A stretch of 64,000 bases of DNA from Azorinus chamasolen (GCA_963576725.1 OY755252.1:26246722-26310721); one strand, 5' to 3'. Positions 49,930 to 60,165 are shown, numbered from the stretch's first letter. A program made the numbers and translations. The notes: generated by a model not told the origin, from the letters alone.

Positions 49930-50365
49930 TTGAAGGATCTGTTTCTTTACTTTCAACAATAGGTACACTGTTATACTTTCCGTATTTTATTATAGGAATT
50001 TTCTCATGGAATGTTCAGTGGGTATTAAAATTTGGAATAAACATAGAACAGAGAAAAGTTTAAAACAACCGTTTTGATTCTTCTACCCGTGTAATTATCT
50101 TGACGTGGCTATATGCCTGAAAACTGTTAAACGACAAACATGTCCGCCAAACAAGCGCTTGTCTCAGTATTGACACATGGAGACACGGATGGAAAACTCC
50201 AACCGTTTCTAGAACTATGGATGAACGGACGTACTGATACACGGACACACGGACACACGGACGCACAGAGAAACATAGGCATGTACGACTCGAAAATAAT
50301 ATACCTCCGCCAACGGCGGGGATACCTGGTCCTTCGTGATAATAAGTTTGATGGTACAAGGTTTG
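49930..50365. other. Intergenic sequence with a short GGACACAC repeat
   Basis: CGGACACACGGACACACGGAC at 50241-50262 is a short tandem repeat. The frames over it on both strands are artefacts. Nothing else recognised. Confidence 0.4.
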
Positions 50366-50385
50366 AAAATTGAATACTGCTTAAG

Positions 50386-51384
50386 CCATAGGGGCCTGGA
50401 CCGCTTCATTTGGGGTCTATATGTGTACTATATAATAACAAGGGTTCCAACTAGCAGAACGAATATACGTGTACCACGAGTACAAATATGACTGTAACTC
50501 TTACAATTTAAATGATAATTTCGTAAGTCTTTCGGCTATTGAAAGCCAATATATTTTTCTATCAAATGAATATAATCTTATAACGGTAACTTATGAACAA
50601 GTATCAATCCAACAATGATTTTCTCAAAATTTCACGTGTTTTTTTGGTCATTGACAAACGTTCGTTCACCCCGGTTTCACTATATCACAGCAATAACCTG
50701 GCAATTTGCAGTTTAAAAGATGGCGTGGTTCAATAAAACGAATCAATTCTATCACCCACCTCCAATTTTTAGTCCCCAGTATCAAAAGAATGATGTAAAT
50801 TAGAGAGTTTTGTCAGTTTGCTTCAAATCGTCGAGGAAGGAGCCATTGTACGTGACGTCACTGATTTCCCAACTTTTCCTTCGCTCATCCAATGAAATGG
50901 CTCCATTCAAATTTGTTGCAAAATGGCAGCATCCGAAATAGAAACATAACGACAGACGGAAAGGCCGCTGTTGCTAGTTGCTTATTTATTTAGAGGACAA
51001 AACAAATGGAGATTGGTGATATAATTGGGTTGTTTTATTGAACCACGCCATCTTTTGAACTGAAAATCGCCAGGTTATGGCTGTGATATAGTGAAACCGG
51101 GGTGAACGAACGTTTGTCATTGACCCAGAAAACACGTGAATTTTTTAGAAAATCGTTGTTGGATTGATAATTGCGCGTAAGTTACCGTGAGAAGATTATA
51201 TTTATTTGATAGTAAAATATATTGCCTTTCAATAGCCGAAAGAATTACAAAATTATCATTGAAATTGCAAGAGTTACATTCATATTTGTACTTGTGGTAC
51301 ACGGATGTCCGTTCTGCTAGTTGGAACCCTTGTTATTATATAGTACATGTAGACCCCCATGAAGCGGTCCAGATCCCTGTGGCT
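50386..51384. mobile_element. Foldback element, arms about 350 bp
   Basis: From ATAGGGGCCTGGACCGCTTC at the left to GAAGCGGTCCAGATCCCTGT at the right, the outer about 390 and 395 bp are inverted copies. Shared words include ATAATAACAAGGGTTCCAAC, CTTTCGGCTATTGAAAG, GTTCGTTCACCCCGGTTTCA and CCTGGC.ATTTGCAGTTTAAAAGATGG. The centre (about 50775-50990) is unique. GCTTAAGCC stands directly outside both ends, and joining the flanks recreates an uninterrupted copy of another repeat (see 51386), so this is a real insertion. The duplicated target contains TTAA. No protein is encoded. Confidence 0.85.
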
Positions 51385-51385
51385 T

Positions 51386-51530
51386 AAGCCGGTGCTAGGG
51401 GTGTGAGTAGTAATTACTACTCATGAACTGACTCAATAAAACAGAGTCTGCAAGTTTCTATTTTGGCAGTGCTACTCTTGGTTTCGAAGGATCAGTCACT
51501 ATCAGAGTATGTGTGTGTTACTTAGATCCA
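51386..51530 (-). repeat. Dispersed repeat R1 (also inside the 2.5-kb array)
   Basis: CTTAAGCCGGTGCTAGGGGT, GTGAGTAGTAATTACTACTC and ACAGAGTCTGCA are the reverse complement of the block at 10490, 14400 and 21690. Its other flank, AAAATTGAATACTGCTTAAG, lies at 50368, on the far side of the foldback insertion. Another copy is at 63095-63310. Confidence 0.75.
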
Positions 51531-51534
51531 AACA

Positions 51535-52300
51535 GATGGCTTGGCAAATATCACATGCCTTCTAAATACAAGTAACGTAAAGGGCCCACCCGTAACGTAT
51601 ATGCCGCTAAACGCGACCTGGCGTGAATTTTCAAACAGCTTGGGTCAAGCGGCTGAATACTCCGTCAAGTTCCACGTTTCAACTAAACGAAAAAAGGATA
51701 ACAAATTACAACAGATCACAATTTTGAGCAGATACCATTTTTGACAGAGGGATACGAACATTCTGTATTGCAACATATACGCGATTATGTTCAGGTTTTC
51801 TTGCAAATTACGACAATCACAATATAGACATCTAGTGAAGTTATTGAGAACATCTACTAAACGTAATTTTGAAAATTTATTAAGAGGTGATATTATATGC
51901 CAGTGTGTGTGGCATTGATATTGTCAAAACCGAGAAACAGTATGTCGAAGGCTGAAACTATAAAATCAGACACACTGGTGTGTAACTGTTACATGTATGT
52001 AATTTATACCTATAACAATTTCAGGGAATTTGTAAACCTGGAAGGGAAAGAGGAGTACGTGTTTGGTCTAGCGCGACGATGGAAAATGTCCTCTTGTGCA
52101 TTTTGCCCAATTGTTCGTTCATCATTATATATAAAATTTAAATGTTTCTGTTTCATTTACATACCGTGCAGATTAATGCAGGGCGACAGTAACGTAGAAC
52201 GCTTTCTGTTTCACGTTGCATTGAACTGGATATTAATAATCCAGAGGACTCCATATTGTCAATTTGTAATGCAGAAATTATCGTTGGCTGGGACGTTTTA
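51535..52300. other. Sequence downstream of the methyltransferase exon
   Basis: A 157-codon plus-strand frame (51897-52370) has no family resemblance and overlaps the 3' end of the minus-strand exon, so it is not called. The 3' untranslated region of the methyltransferase-like gene is probably here. Confidence 0.4.
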
Positions 52301-52306
52301 TACATC

Positions 52307-52627
52307 TCATTTTGTCCATTTCGGGTTTATAAGGGATATTTCAGTTAGTGTAGGTATATACGTCCCGTAATCCGTATGTATGTTTTTAGCAAGATGCCTA
52401 GTCGGTGATGACGAACAGATCTGAAACCCTGTCTCATGCAACATCCTGAGAACGGTCAGCTGGTTGATCATGGGCACCCCTCCCCAAAGCTTTTTTGGTC
52501 CAGTTTTGCCGAAGTGAAACTCAATTATCAGTTGCTTTACGTTTTTCAGGGCATCAAAGTCAGATTTGTTTTGAAAACCGCTCCATTCCCCACCTTCAGC
52601 GTCGATTTTCAGAATATCTATCACCGT
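52307..52627 (-). CDS. Terminal exon of a METTL24/FkbM-like methyltransferase gene
   Basis: The minus strand shows a polypyrimidine-AG acceptor (CATATTTTATTTCAG, AG at plus 52628) followed by an open 106-codon reading to a TGA at 52307. It begins TVIDILKIDAEGGEW, the LKIDxEGxEW motif of FkbM-type and METTL24-like SAM-dependent methyltransferases. It continues VKQLIIEFHFG, LHETGFQI and ends LTEISLINPKWTK, matching the C-terminal end of that family as I know it. The catalytic N-terminal part must be encoded by upstream exons at higher coordinates. None was found before the transposon cluster at 54720, so the gene either has a large TE-filled intron or is a fragment. Codons look unbiased and no internal stop is present. 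Confidence 0.7.
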   Translation of the reverse strand, partial: TVIDILKIDAEGGEWSGFQNKSDFDALKNVKQLIIEFHFGKTGPKKLWGGVPMINQLTVLRMLHETGFQICSSSPTRHLAKNIHTDYGTYIPTLTEISLINPKWTK

Positions 52628-52639
52628 CTGAAATAAAAT

Positions 52640-53035
52640 ATGATTTGAAGGTTATGGTTAAAATATGGTTGAAGGCATATGCTGGGATTATTATAGTCCC
52701 AGTTCATGCATTGAACGAATCATTTTTCTTTATATGTTTCTTGTGTGTACATTCCTGTGCTAACCGTCACTTTTTATATATATATATACACACACTGTTC
52801 GTCTTATTGGATGAATATGCGATCAGTGTGAGGTTTGACGCGTCCCCTAACAATGATTTAATCCCCCAGTGGTAATGTTAATACTGACCGTTCTAAAACA
52901 GTACTCCAGTCCTTATCGTATATGTATGTTTGCATCGTGCAGCTTTCATACTTTTGTACAAATTGTTGTGTGCTGTGATACATACATATATATATATATG
53001 TACATATCTATATATATATATATATCGCAGCACAC
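52640..53035. other. Probable intron with TA-rich tracts
   Basis: Directly upstream of the methyltransferase exon on its strand. Contains (TA)n runs at 52771-52790 and 52985-53025; no coding signal. Confidence 0.4.
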
Positions 53036-53040
53036 ATTGC

Positions 53041-53312
53041 AGGTATCATATACAACCTTGTACCTTGGAACCATATTCCATTCATTCCGTAATATGAGCA
53101 GGGGTTATTGGAACGTAGGTACCTGGGATATGGGAACATTCATTGTTTAAAATTGAATAGGAATAACACAAGAATGTTCCAAGATACCAGCTAATGAATT
53201 TCAAACAATGAATGTCCCGGTATCCCAGGTACCTACGTTCCAAGATCCTCTTCTCACATTACATATTGAATGGAATATGGTTCCCATATACCATGTTGTA
53301 TGTGGCTATATA
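53041..53312. repeat. Long hairpin element, arms about 108 bp
   Basis: CCTTGGAACCATATTCCATTC, GGAACGTAGGTACCTGGGAT and GGAACATTCATTGTTT on the left are mirrored by AAACAATGAATGTCCC, ATCCCAGGTACCTACGTTCC and GAATGGAATATGGTTCCCAT on the right, with a loop of about 55 bp. Both outer ends abut (TA)n tracts. Confidence 0.8.
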
Positions 53313-53494
53313 TATATATATTATGTATGAGAACATTCTTTGTTTGAAATTCTATAGCGATACCAGGTATCTTAAGGGTGTATGTGTATGGTTGGTCTTC
53401 CATTGGTATGACTTGGTGCGTGCGGCAGTCATTTATGCTTAACTACAGTAACCTGCGCTACCTTTCCAAGACTGCTGTGATATATCAAGTTAAG

Positions 53495-53703
53495 TACAGT
53501 AAAAACCCCCTAATGCGACCACCTAAAAGAAGTATAATTCTGGGTGCTAGGGGCAGGTGGTAGCTTAATGCAGGACGAATGTTATGCAGAAAGCTCCTAT
53601 AGGAGCTTTCTGCGTAACTTTCGTCCTGCATTAAGCAACCACCTGCTTTAAACGACACCAGTGGCTGTTTATTAAGTGGTCGCATTAGCGGGGTTTCACT
53701 GTA
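53495..53703. mobile_element. Pogo/Tigger-like MITE, copy 2 (209 bp)
   Basis: TACAGTAAAAACCCCCTAAT at the left, GCATTAGCGGGGTTTCACTG with TA at the right. The inner palindrome CAGGTGGTAGCTTAATGCAG ... AGAAAGCTCCTATAGGAGCT is shared with 25244-25451. The open frames at 53378 and 53485 are artefacts. Confidence 0.75.
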
Positions 53704-53878
53704 TCGCATTGCCCTAGACATAGCCCAGCCGATATATACTTTCGGTAAGACCGGTATATTCTATAATACCGAGAGGGAGGTCCGCCGCGTCCGTGTTCGT
53801 GTCCTATGATTTTAATTTCGTAAAGTGTAATATAATATTTCGGTGAGTGTATGCATATATAAACGCGTGACAGCTAAA

Positions 53879-54072
53879 GTTTGTTTGCCTTGCGTCTTTG
53901 TGCTTGTGGTTTTGTTCATGTGTGGAGTGTTTGTCTCTAGTTCGTGTGTGTTTGTTGGTGTTTTCTGTATTCAATCGTCTTTGAGTGTGCGTTTGGGTGT
54001 ATGTTTATGTGTGTGTCATGCTATCTATCGGTGTTTTGGTGGTGGTTTCGTCTTGTATGTGGCTTTGCCTGC
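53879..54072 (+). repeat. TG-rich dispersed repeat (family K), copy 2
   Basis: Nearly colinear with 44741-44940 (TGCGTCTTTGTGCTTGTG, GTGTGGAGTGTTTGTCTCT, ATCTATCGGTGTTTTGGTGG). The plus-strand frame MSVCIYKRV... over it is an artefact. Confidence 0.7.
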
Positions 54073-54074
54073 TT

Positions 54075-54715
54075 GACTTTACAACTTTTCCATTAACACA
54101 TTGTATTTTCTTTGTATCATTATAGTTTGATTTATATTAGCATTTAAACAATATTAATTATTATTGGAAAAGCGATATCAATCTTAACACTGTATTTTAA
54201 GGAACTTAGCTTAACAGGAAATGCAGCAGGTTAGCAATGTTAGCCAGTTACCCGATGTACAAATATGTGCAGGGATGCCCGTCGGACAACAGTGCTCATG
54301 TGGCATTCGTAAATGAACAGGTATACTTTGCCACAGCATACGCACGTCCAACAACAAGGGGAATCCCAATAAATCCATAGATTATTATGAATAATTTGTT
54401 TTGACCTTTATTCAATATGCAGAACATTACGTATATTTCAGATGTATCTTTTATGTTTTAAATGCGAGTGGGTCGACAGTGTTCTCTCAGTCACAAGAGA
54501 GTGGTAGAGTTGACACTCCGTGGTTAATGCAGCAGTCGTCTTCTATCCTCGTAATTTACCATACAACGTTTTGGTACAACCAACGACACGCAATTATTGA
54601 TCTTATTCCAGTTTCTTTCAAACTCGCGCCTTACTTGTTTAGCATCATGCAGTTCCTGAGTATATCACGGCTATGATGTTCTGGCCTGAGAAGTATGGTT
54701 CTAGTAGTTAGTACG
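54075..54715. other. Intergenic sequence, nothing recognised
   Basis: A 91-codon plus-strand frame (54401-54676) shows no recognisable family. The 5' terminal repeat of the mariner element below was not found here. Confidence 0.4.
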
Positions 54716-54719
54716 CACT

Positions 54720-55430
54720 AGTGCATACCAAAAGTTACAGCAATGGGTCAAGATCACTTGTATTTAAGTGGCACGGGAAATTCGCACATAGAGATTATTC
54801 TGTTGCGCAGCGAGGAAGACGCCCGTACAAGAATAAGCAGGTTAGAGAAAACGTTCAACGTGTTATTAACCCTTTCGCTGCCAAACTCCGTCGTCTGCTA
54901 ACTTTGTAGTCTGCTACAAATTTTCATTCTTTTGATTTTCTTCATTTTTGTTTCAAAAACATAGTAATAGTAACAAACAGTTTGGATTCTGATGAGACGC
55001 CGAGTTACTCGGCGTCTCATCTGGATCAAAACTGTTTGCATAGGTAATCACAGATCTGGCATTGGCAGCAAAAGGGTTAAAACGGACCGGCGTCAAAAAG
55101 TTCGTGAAGTAGCGGAGAATGTTGGATGTAGTTAATCTACTATGCAGCGAGTGATGAAGGGAGACTTAAAAATGTCACATGTTAGTGCAGGCTGGGTACC
55201 CGGCTTCTGTCAGAGGAGGAAAAACAGTCTCGTGTTCAAGCATCAAAACAATTCTAGCACGCTACAGACGGGATCCATATTTCCTGAAGCGCATCATTAC
55301 GACAGACGAAACGTGGGTCCATCATTATGAGACTGAAGTTAACATTATGTCAGTGGTATGGATGACCAGAGAGAGTCCGCCGCCAAAACAGCTAAAGTGG
55401 TAAAGTCAATGTGAAAAGTTATGTGTATCG
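54720..55430 (+). pseudogene. Mariner transposase, N-terminal and central part (interrupted)
   Basis: Plus-strand reading gives VFKWHGKFAHRD, QRGRRPYKNKQVRENVQRVI, then a 215-bp hairpin MITE, then QKVREVAENVG-like, a LKMSHVSAGWVPGF block, DPYFLKRIITTDETWVHHYE and AKVVKSM. RIITTDETWVHHY holds the first catalytic aspartate of DD34D mariner transposases. Several frameshifts and stops are present (near 55135, 55200 and 55410). The start lacks the N-terminal HTH beginning. The gene is cut at 55431 by a Gypsy retrotransposon and resumes at about 61952. Confidence 0.85.
54866..55080. mobile_element. TTAA-flanked hairpin MITE inside mariner
   Basis: TTAACCCTTTCGCTGCCAA at the left, TTGGCAGCAAAAGGGTTAA at the right, with TTAA on both sides. 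Central hairpin AAACAGTTTGGATTCTGATG / CATCTGGATCAAAACTGTTT around GAGACGCCGAGTTACTCGGC. It interrupts the mariner frame after ENVQRVI, which fixes its ends and target site precisely. This makes it the reference copy for the whole TTAA family in the window. Confidence 0.85.
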
Positions 55431-56556
55431 TGTCACAAATTTGATTTGTGGTGCAGGATTCGTTTGGGTATCCCTTTAGGAAAACACTTGCATAAACAAC
55501 ACACACTAGTATTTTAAACTTTACTTAACATCAAAGCTAATAACCTTTCACGATTTCTATGATACACTATCACACAGCTTCTAAATAAATATAGTCATTA
55601 CATATACGTGAGTCCACACTGCACATACACTTTGTGTTACTATATAAACTGTCAACGTTAGGCATAAGAGTATAACACTGTCACTACCATTACAGTTTAT
55701 CTGAATAGCTAAATGTCTGAATATAAAGTCAGTTTCACAAAGGATACATTAGTAAATTGGATCTACACCAATATATGGTCTGTCCACACAGGAATATCCG
55801 CACTACGCATATATGTGCAACATTATTTAAGAGTCTCTTGCCGCCAGTTCCACCAAGGATAATATTAGGCGGCTTATCTTTAACTGCACCGTAACGCCTA
55901 GTTTCGTAACCACTAAGGATATAAACTAACTCGTAGAACTCTAAAACTCGTAACCACTAAGGATACAAATAGGCCTATTCCACCCAGGATACTCTAGTAT
56001 TTCCACCCAGGAATCGGACGTATATCCACTTAGGACATTGGTTCACCAAAGATATCTGTTTCCACACAGGAAAGGATGACCAAGCTTTGGCTTTGTATAA
56101 GCGCAGACAAAAGGAACTCAGGAACACATTGTAACATTGCATTTGGCTCGCCCGTCAATTTCAGACATTCATTCTTCCTTCAACCTTTTTTTCGCGCCAG
56201 GTTAGCATTACATGCTTTCAAGCCGACAGCTGACTAAGGAATGACCACTGTGTAGCACTCACACACCCACTTCTATTTATAGCAAACTACACGGGTACCT
56301 TAATAACTGGTCTAAATCCATAGGTAGCTGTATCACATTACACAATATAGTAAACATACAATGGTCTGTAATTTATGGAAAATATCTGATTAAAACTATA
56401 CTACCAGTACGTAAGTTAAAGACACAAGTATATTTATATCTATACTATAACACAATAACAGATCAAAGCCACACGTGCATGCATCACATGTTTGCCCTGA
56501 ACCACATGTACTGTAGCGCAAAAGTAGACTACATATATAATTTCATTTTTGTGACA
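55431..56556 (-). repeat. 3' LTR of the Gypsy element, about 1126 bp
   Basis: On the plus strand it begins TGTCACAAATTTG and ends ATTTTTGTGACA, the inverted TGTCACAAA termini expected for an LTR. It is preceded on its own strand by a polypurine tract. Its inner segment GGTAGCTGTATCACATTACA (56320-56403) recurs in the 5' LTR remnant at 61867-61948. Confidence 0.7.
55788..56075. repeat. CCAC(N)2-3AGGA degenerate iterons in the LTR
   Basis: TCCACACAGGAATAT, TCCACCAAGGATAAT, ACCACTAAGGATATA, ACCACTAAGGATACA, TCCACCCAGGATACT, TCCACCCAGGAATCG, TCCACTTAGGACATT, TTCACCAAAGATATC and TCCACACAGGAAAGG, nine related 15-mers at irregular spacing. Confidence 0.65.
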
Positions 56557-56572
56557 TATCCCCCTGTTTAAG
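56557..56572 (-). promoter_or_regulatory. Polypurine tract of the Gypsy element
   Basis: The minus strand reads CTTAAACAGGGGGATA immediately before the LTR start TGTCAC. Purine run AGGGGGA, the expected plus-strand primer site. Confidence 0.6.
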
Positions 56573-56960
56573 ATGAACATTCCTAATTTTCATTAAGAGC
56601 AAATATTGCTATACACACTATTCACAAATGCATGTCTACTCAAAAAGTCAGCAGCGACATTATCTGATCGTTTAACTGAGATAATGCGGAATATATACAT
56701 TTGCAATGCCAACTCCCATCGGATTAGTCTTGCATTAGCTACCTTAGACCTGTTCAAGTAAACTAATGGCTGATGGTCAAGAATTCAATTACAAGAATTA
56801 ACGTCCATACAGAAACACCTGGACTTTCTGAACTGCCCAGACTACCCCAAGACACTCTTTTTCTATGACTGAATATGGCCGCTCCCTTGAGAGCAGCTTT
56901 CTAGTGACGTAAGAAATTGGGAATTTGATTACATCGTGCTCTTGCAAACGAACAGCCCCA
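56573..56960 (-). pseudogene. RNase H domain fragment of the Gypsy element
   Basis: Across frames: VGLGAVRLQEHDVIKFPISYVTRK, KLLSRE with YSVIEKECLGVVWAVQKVQ (in pieces), then a stretch like RLIRWELALQMYIFRI and SDNVAADFLSR. This is the order of a Ty3/Gypsy RNase H. Frameshifts prevent any intact protein. Confidence 0.65.
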
Positions 56961-57930
56961 AGTCCTACGTCAGAAATTGTCAGTCCGAAGAATGAATGCT
57001 TTGTCCATATCAGGAAGACAGAGAATCGGTATCTTTACCAGGGCCGCGATTAGGGTCCTAAAATACCTCACTAGTTCAAGGGTCCAGCCAATCTTGATAG
57101 GAGAGCCTTTCTTTGTCAGGTCAGTCATCGGACTTGCCAGTGTGCTGAAATTAGGTATGAGCTTCCTGTAATACCCAACCATACCCAGAAAAGAACGCAC
57201 CTGGTTTTTTTTGTTCCTGGACAACTGCAATTCTTAATTGGATTTATCTTAACAATCATTGGTCTCTAACACCCATTACCAACAACGTGGCCTAAACAAC
57301 CAAGCTGAAAATATCCAAACATGCATTTGGATGGTCTCGCATTTGCATTTATCTTAACAATCATTGGTCTCAAACACCCTTTACACAAAACGTGGCCTAA
57401 AAACCCAAACTGAAAATATCCAAACATGCACTTCCCTAAGCCTCTCAAACAACTGTCTCAACGCTGACAAATGAGTTTCCGAATCTCCTGTATGTTCAAT
57501 GATATCGTCAACAAAATTCCCAATCTCTTTCAGACCCTGGAGAAGCTTACGCATCAATCGACAGAAGGTTGCACATGCATTAAATATGTCAAATAGGAGT
57601 TTCTTGAAAGCAAACAAACCTACTGATAAAATAAAAGCAGTATATTGTTAACAGTCTTTCCTAACTTGGATCTGCCAATACTCCTTTGTCAAGTTTACCT
57701 TTGAACGTAACCTACTTTTAGAAAGTTTGGCAAATATATAATCAGCATTTCCTACTGGTTCTGAATCGAAAACTGTTTTCGGATGTATATGCAAAATCGG
57801 TTGGATCCATCTTTGGTATTTGACAATTACAATGGGGGACGCATATTGAGAATATGTTCTATATATAATATCCATGTCTAACCAGGATTTTTCCTCCTCC
57901 TCAACTGTCTTTTTCATATTGTGAGGAACA
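56960..57930 (-). pseudogene. Reverse transcriptase fragment of the Gypsy element
   Basis: Starts MKKTVEEEEKSWLDMDII, then YASPIVIVKYQRW, KTVFDSEPVGNADYIFAKLS, SKVNLTKEYWQIQV, a gap, then NFVDDIIEHTGDSETHLSAL (the catalytic DD motif as FVDD), SKCMFGYFQL, and NQVRSFLGMVGYYRKLIPNF to ILCLPDMDKAFILRTD. A 105-bp segment encoding SKCMFGYFQ..GHV is present twice in tandem (57243 and 57348). Stops at several junctions. Confidence 0.85.
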
Positions 57931-57932
57931 GG

Positions 57933-58262
57933 CTATGGTGTTGACCTTACTGGATCATTTGTGATCAACTTAGTATCATGCTCAATTAAGCTAGTAGTTC
58001 CAAGAAGATCAGTGAGTAAATCTGGAAATTCTCTCAACAGATCAAGTAACTCACCGTTTTGCTTTGGTGTCAATTCGACGTCGTCAATTGTCTTCTTCGC
58101 TATAAGTGAAGGTAGATTGACCGTCATTTGACATCTACAATATTCTTCTGAACTGTTTTGATCTTCACTATCACTTACCTCCCCTTTCTGTATGTCCTCG
58201 TCGTCAAATTCCTCTATGACTGCTACACACACCTCATCTACATTTCCTTGTATAGCACCCAT
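57933..58262 (-). pseudogene. Linker between integrase and reverse transcriptase
   Basis: An acidic stretch (VIEEFDDEDIQKGEVSDSED) is followed by LTPKQNGELLDLLREFPDLL and TDLLGTTSLIEHDTKLITND. The FPD.LTD.PGTT.LIEH motif normally stands just before Ty3/Gypsy reverse transcriptase. Here the sequence before it is integrase rather than protease. The frame is open for 109 codons. Confidence 0.75.
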
Positions 58263-58399
58263 TTCAGTGTCATCATCTTTCTCTATATTGGTGACAATAC
58301 ATTTCCTCTTTCTTTGGAAATTCTTTCAAACTCATCCTTACTTTTCTCAACTCACAATATACATTCTGAGTAAATTTATATGGTAAACTCTCTCTTTAC

Positions 58400-59371
58400 C
58401 ATCTACTATGATTTTGTAATCAAAGTCATTGACCTTTTCCTTCACACTGTAAGGTCCTTTAAGTTGCATCAAAAGCTTATTTCTGTCTGTAGGGAGAAGT
58501 ACTAGAACTTTGTTACCTACCTTAAAGCATCATGGTTTTCTCTTTCTATCAGCATACTGCTTGTACCTAGACTACCGGTATTTCTTTGACAACTCTACAA
58601 CTTCACGGTTTCTTCTAACCGATTTCAGAGATCAAGATCGTACTCATACGCTGTCTGTACCTCATCTGAGCTGACTTCATTAGTCCATTGCTCTCTCAGA
58701 ATCATTAAGGGGCCGTTTACTGTGCACCCATACAGGAGCTCAAAAGGGGAAAACTCTGTACTTTCCTGAGGAGGCTCCCTGTATGCAAAAAGTAATGGCG
58801 GTATAAATCTGTCCCACTGTTTAGGCTGCTCGGCACACATTTGTTTTTAACATTGACTTCAACGTGCCATTGAAACGTTCAACCAAGCCGTTACAGGCGG
58901 GATTGTAGGGAGACGTAGTCAACTGTTTAATGGACAAGAGCCTACCTACCTGTTTGCCCATGTCACTGAGAAATTCTTTTGGGAAACCTACCCTGGTAAA
59001 CATCTGAACTAGAGCTGCAGCTACAGTCTCGGTGTCTATGCGTTTCAAAGCAACTGCCTCTGGGTAACGTGTAGAGTAGGCTACCATATTCAAAATTAAA
59101 AACGGTGTCCCTTTCCCGATGGAGGGGAAATGGGACCTATTAGGTCAACAGCAACTCTCTCAAATGGAGTTTCTATCAGAGGGAATTCACCAATTTGAAC
59201 CTTTGACACCTTACTTTTAGCGAAAATCTTCTGACAGATATCGCAACTCTTGCAGTATCTAGAAACATCGGCATGTACACCTTGCCAGTAAAATTCTGCT
59301 AAAATCTTTGCAGACATTTTTCTCACACCTAAATGACCACCGAAGATGGAATTGTGAGCTAATTTCAACAC
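58400..59371 (-). pseudogene. Integrase fragment of the Gypsy element
   Basis: N-terminal zinc-binding module: AHNSIFGGHLGVRKMSAKIL with CKSCDIC (HHCC). The core has FERVAVDLIGPISPP (first Asp), EFLSDMGKQ (second Asp, usual SDRGTQF altered) and GLVERFNGTLKSML (Glu). Only about 27 residues separate the second Asp and the Glu instead of 35, so an internal deletion has removed about eight residues. The C-terminal part has LLFAYREPPQESTEFSPFEL, then LLMQLKGPYSVKEKVNDFDY and RVYHINLLKKY, a GPY/F-type module. Frame breaks at about 59095, 58840 and 58620. Confidence 0.85.
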
Positions 59372-59379
59372 CTAGTTCC

Positions 59380-59790
59380 TCATACACAATGGGACTAGCA
59401 ACTGCTTAAACCATCTTCCACTTTCTATCTTAGGTGAACAAAAATGGCGATATAATAGTCGATTCTCACTTGAATACCAAATGTCACTGTTATTCTCTTA
59501 CCTTTCACCTTTTTACCAGTAGCTGCCAACTCTCTTGCCTTATCTAAGCTACTGTCTGCGTCTTGTGCAAGTTTATTTTCTGTTGTACCAATACTAGATA
59601 TGGGGTATACAACATGTAAGGGTTTCTGCTTACCTGCCTTTGCTTTCTGTGCCCTGGTCTCAACAGCCCCTGAAAACTTTAGAATACGCATTTGTCTGCA
59701 TCTTTGTCAACTATCTGATCTGGTAAATCATTTGTAGTCAAATGCACACTAGGCTTAAAACTCAAATCAGGATGAAGCATCTCTGCCATT
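59380..59790 (-). pseudogene. Protease-integrase spacer of the Gypsy element
   Basis: Contains a Lys/Ala-rich stretch (ETRAQKAKAGKQKPLHV) and LAQDADSSLDKARELAATGK, a sequence that in such elements precedes the integrase zinc finger. No catalytic motif. Confidence 0.55.
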
Positions 59791-59792
59791 AG

Positions 59793-60165
59793 CTATAATA
59801 AGTCGTACACAGGCCGTTCTGCACAAAGAGCTTCTATCTGACCAGTGACAAAAGGCGTGTCAACACAAACCTTTGCAACAGGACACTTTCTGACAGTACC
59901 GTCAGCTAAGACACACGTTTGACCCTTCCCAGTTAACCAATCTAATTGCACAATACTTCTACGGACAACTAGCCCTGAGCAACCATTATCTCCTAACCCC
60001 TCTACATGTTGATCATTCACGAACCCAAATGAGACTGGCATATTTCTGGCTACATTAAACCCACTATCATCACGAGAAACAGCTGTCATTACCGGCAAAT
60101 TATGACTGCAGATAAGTGTTACAGTATTATTTTCTGAACAACAACTATCTAACTTAGGATGGGGA
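59793..60165 (-). pseudogene. Aspartic protease fragment of the Gypsy element
   Basis: MPVSFGFVNDQHVEGLGDNG then CSGLVVRRSIVQLDWLTGKG, CVLADGTVRKCPVAKVCVDT, and a tail EALCAERPVYDLL. The catalytic DTG/DSG position reads DNG, so the Thr/Ser next to the catalytic Asp is lost. The frame is open to a stop at 59793. Its upstream part is replaced by an S1 repeat. Confidence 0.8.

Noticed and set aside
51897..52370. 157-codon plus-strand open frame, the second longest after the 59793-60380 frame
   Set aside because: No recognisable domain, odd composition, and it overlaps the end of the better supported minus-strand methyltransferase exon.
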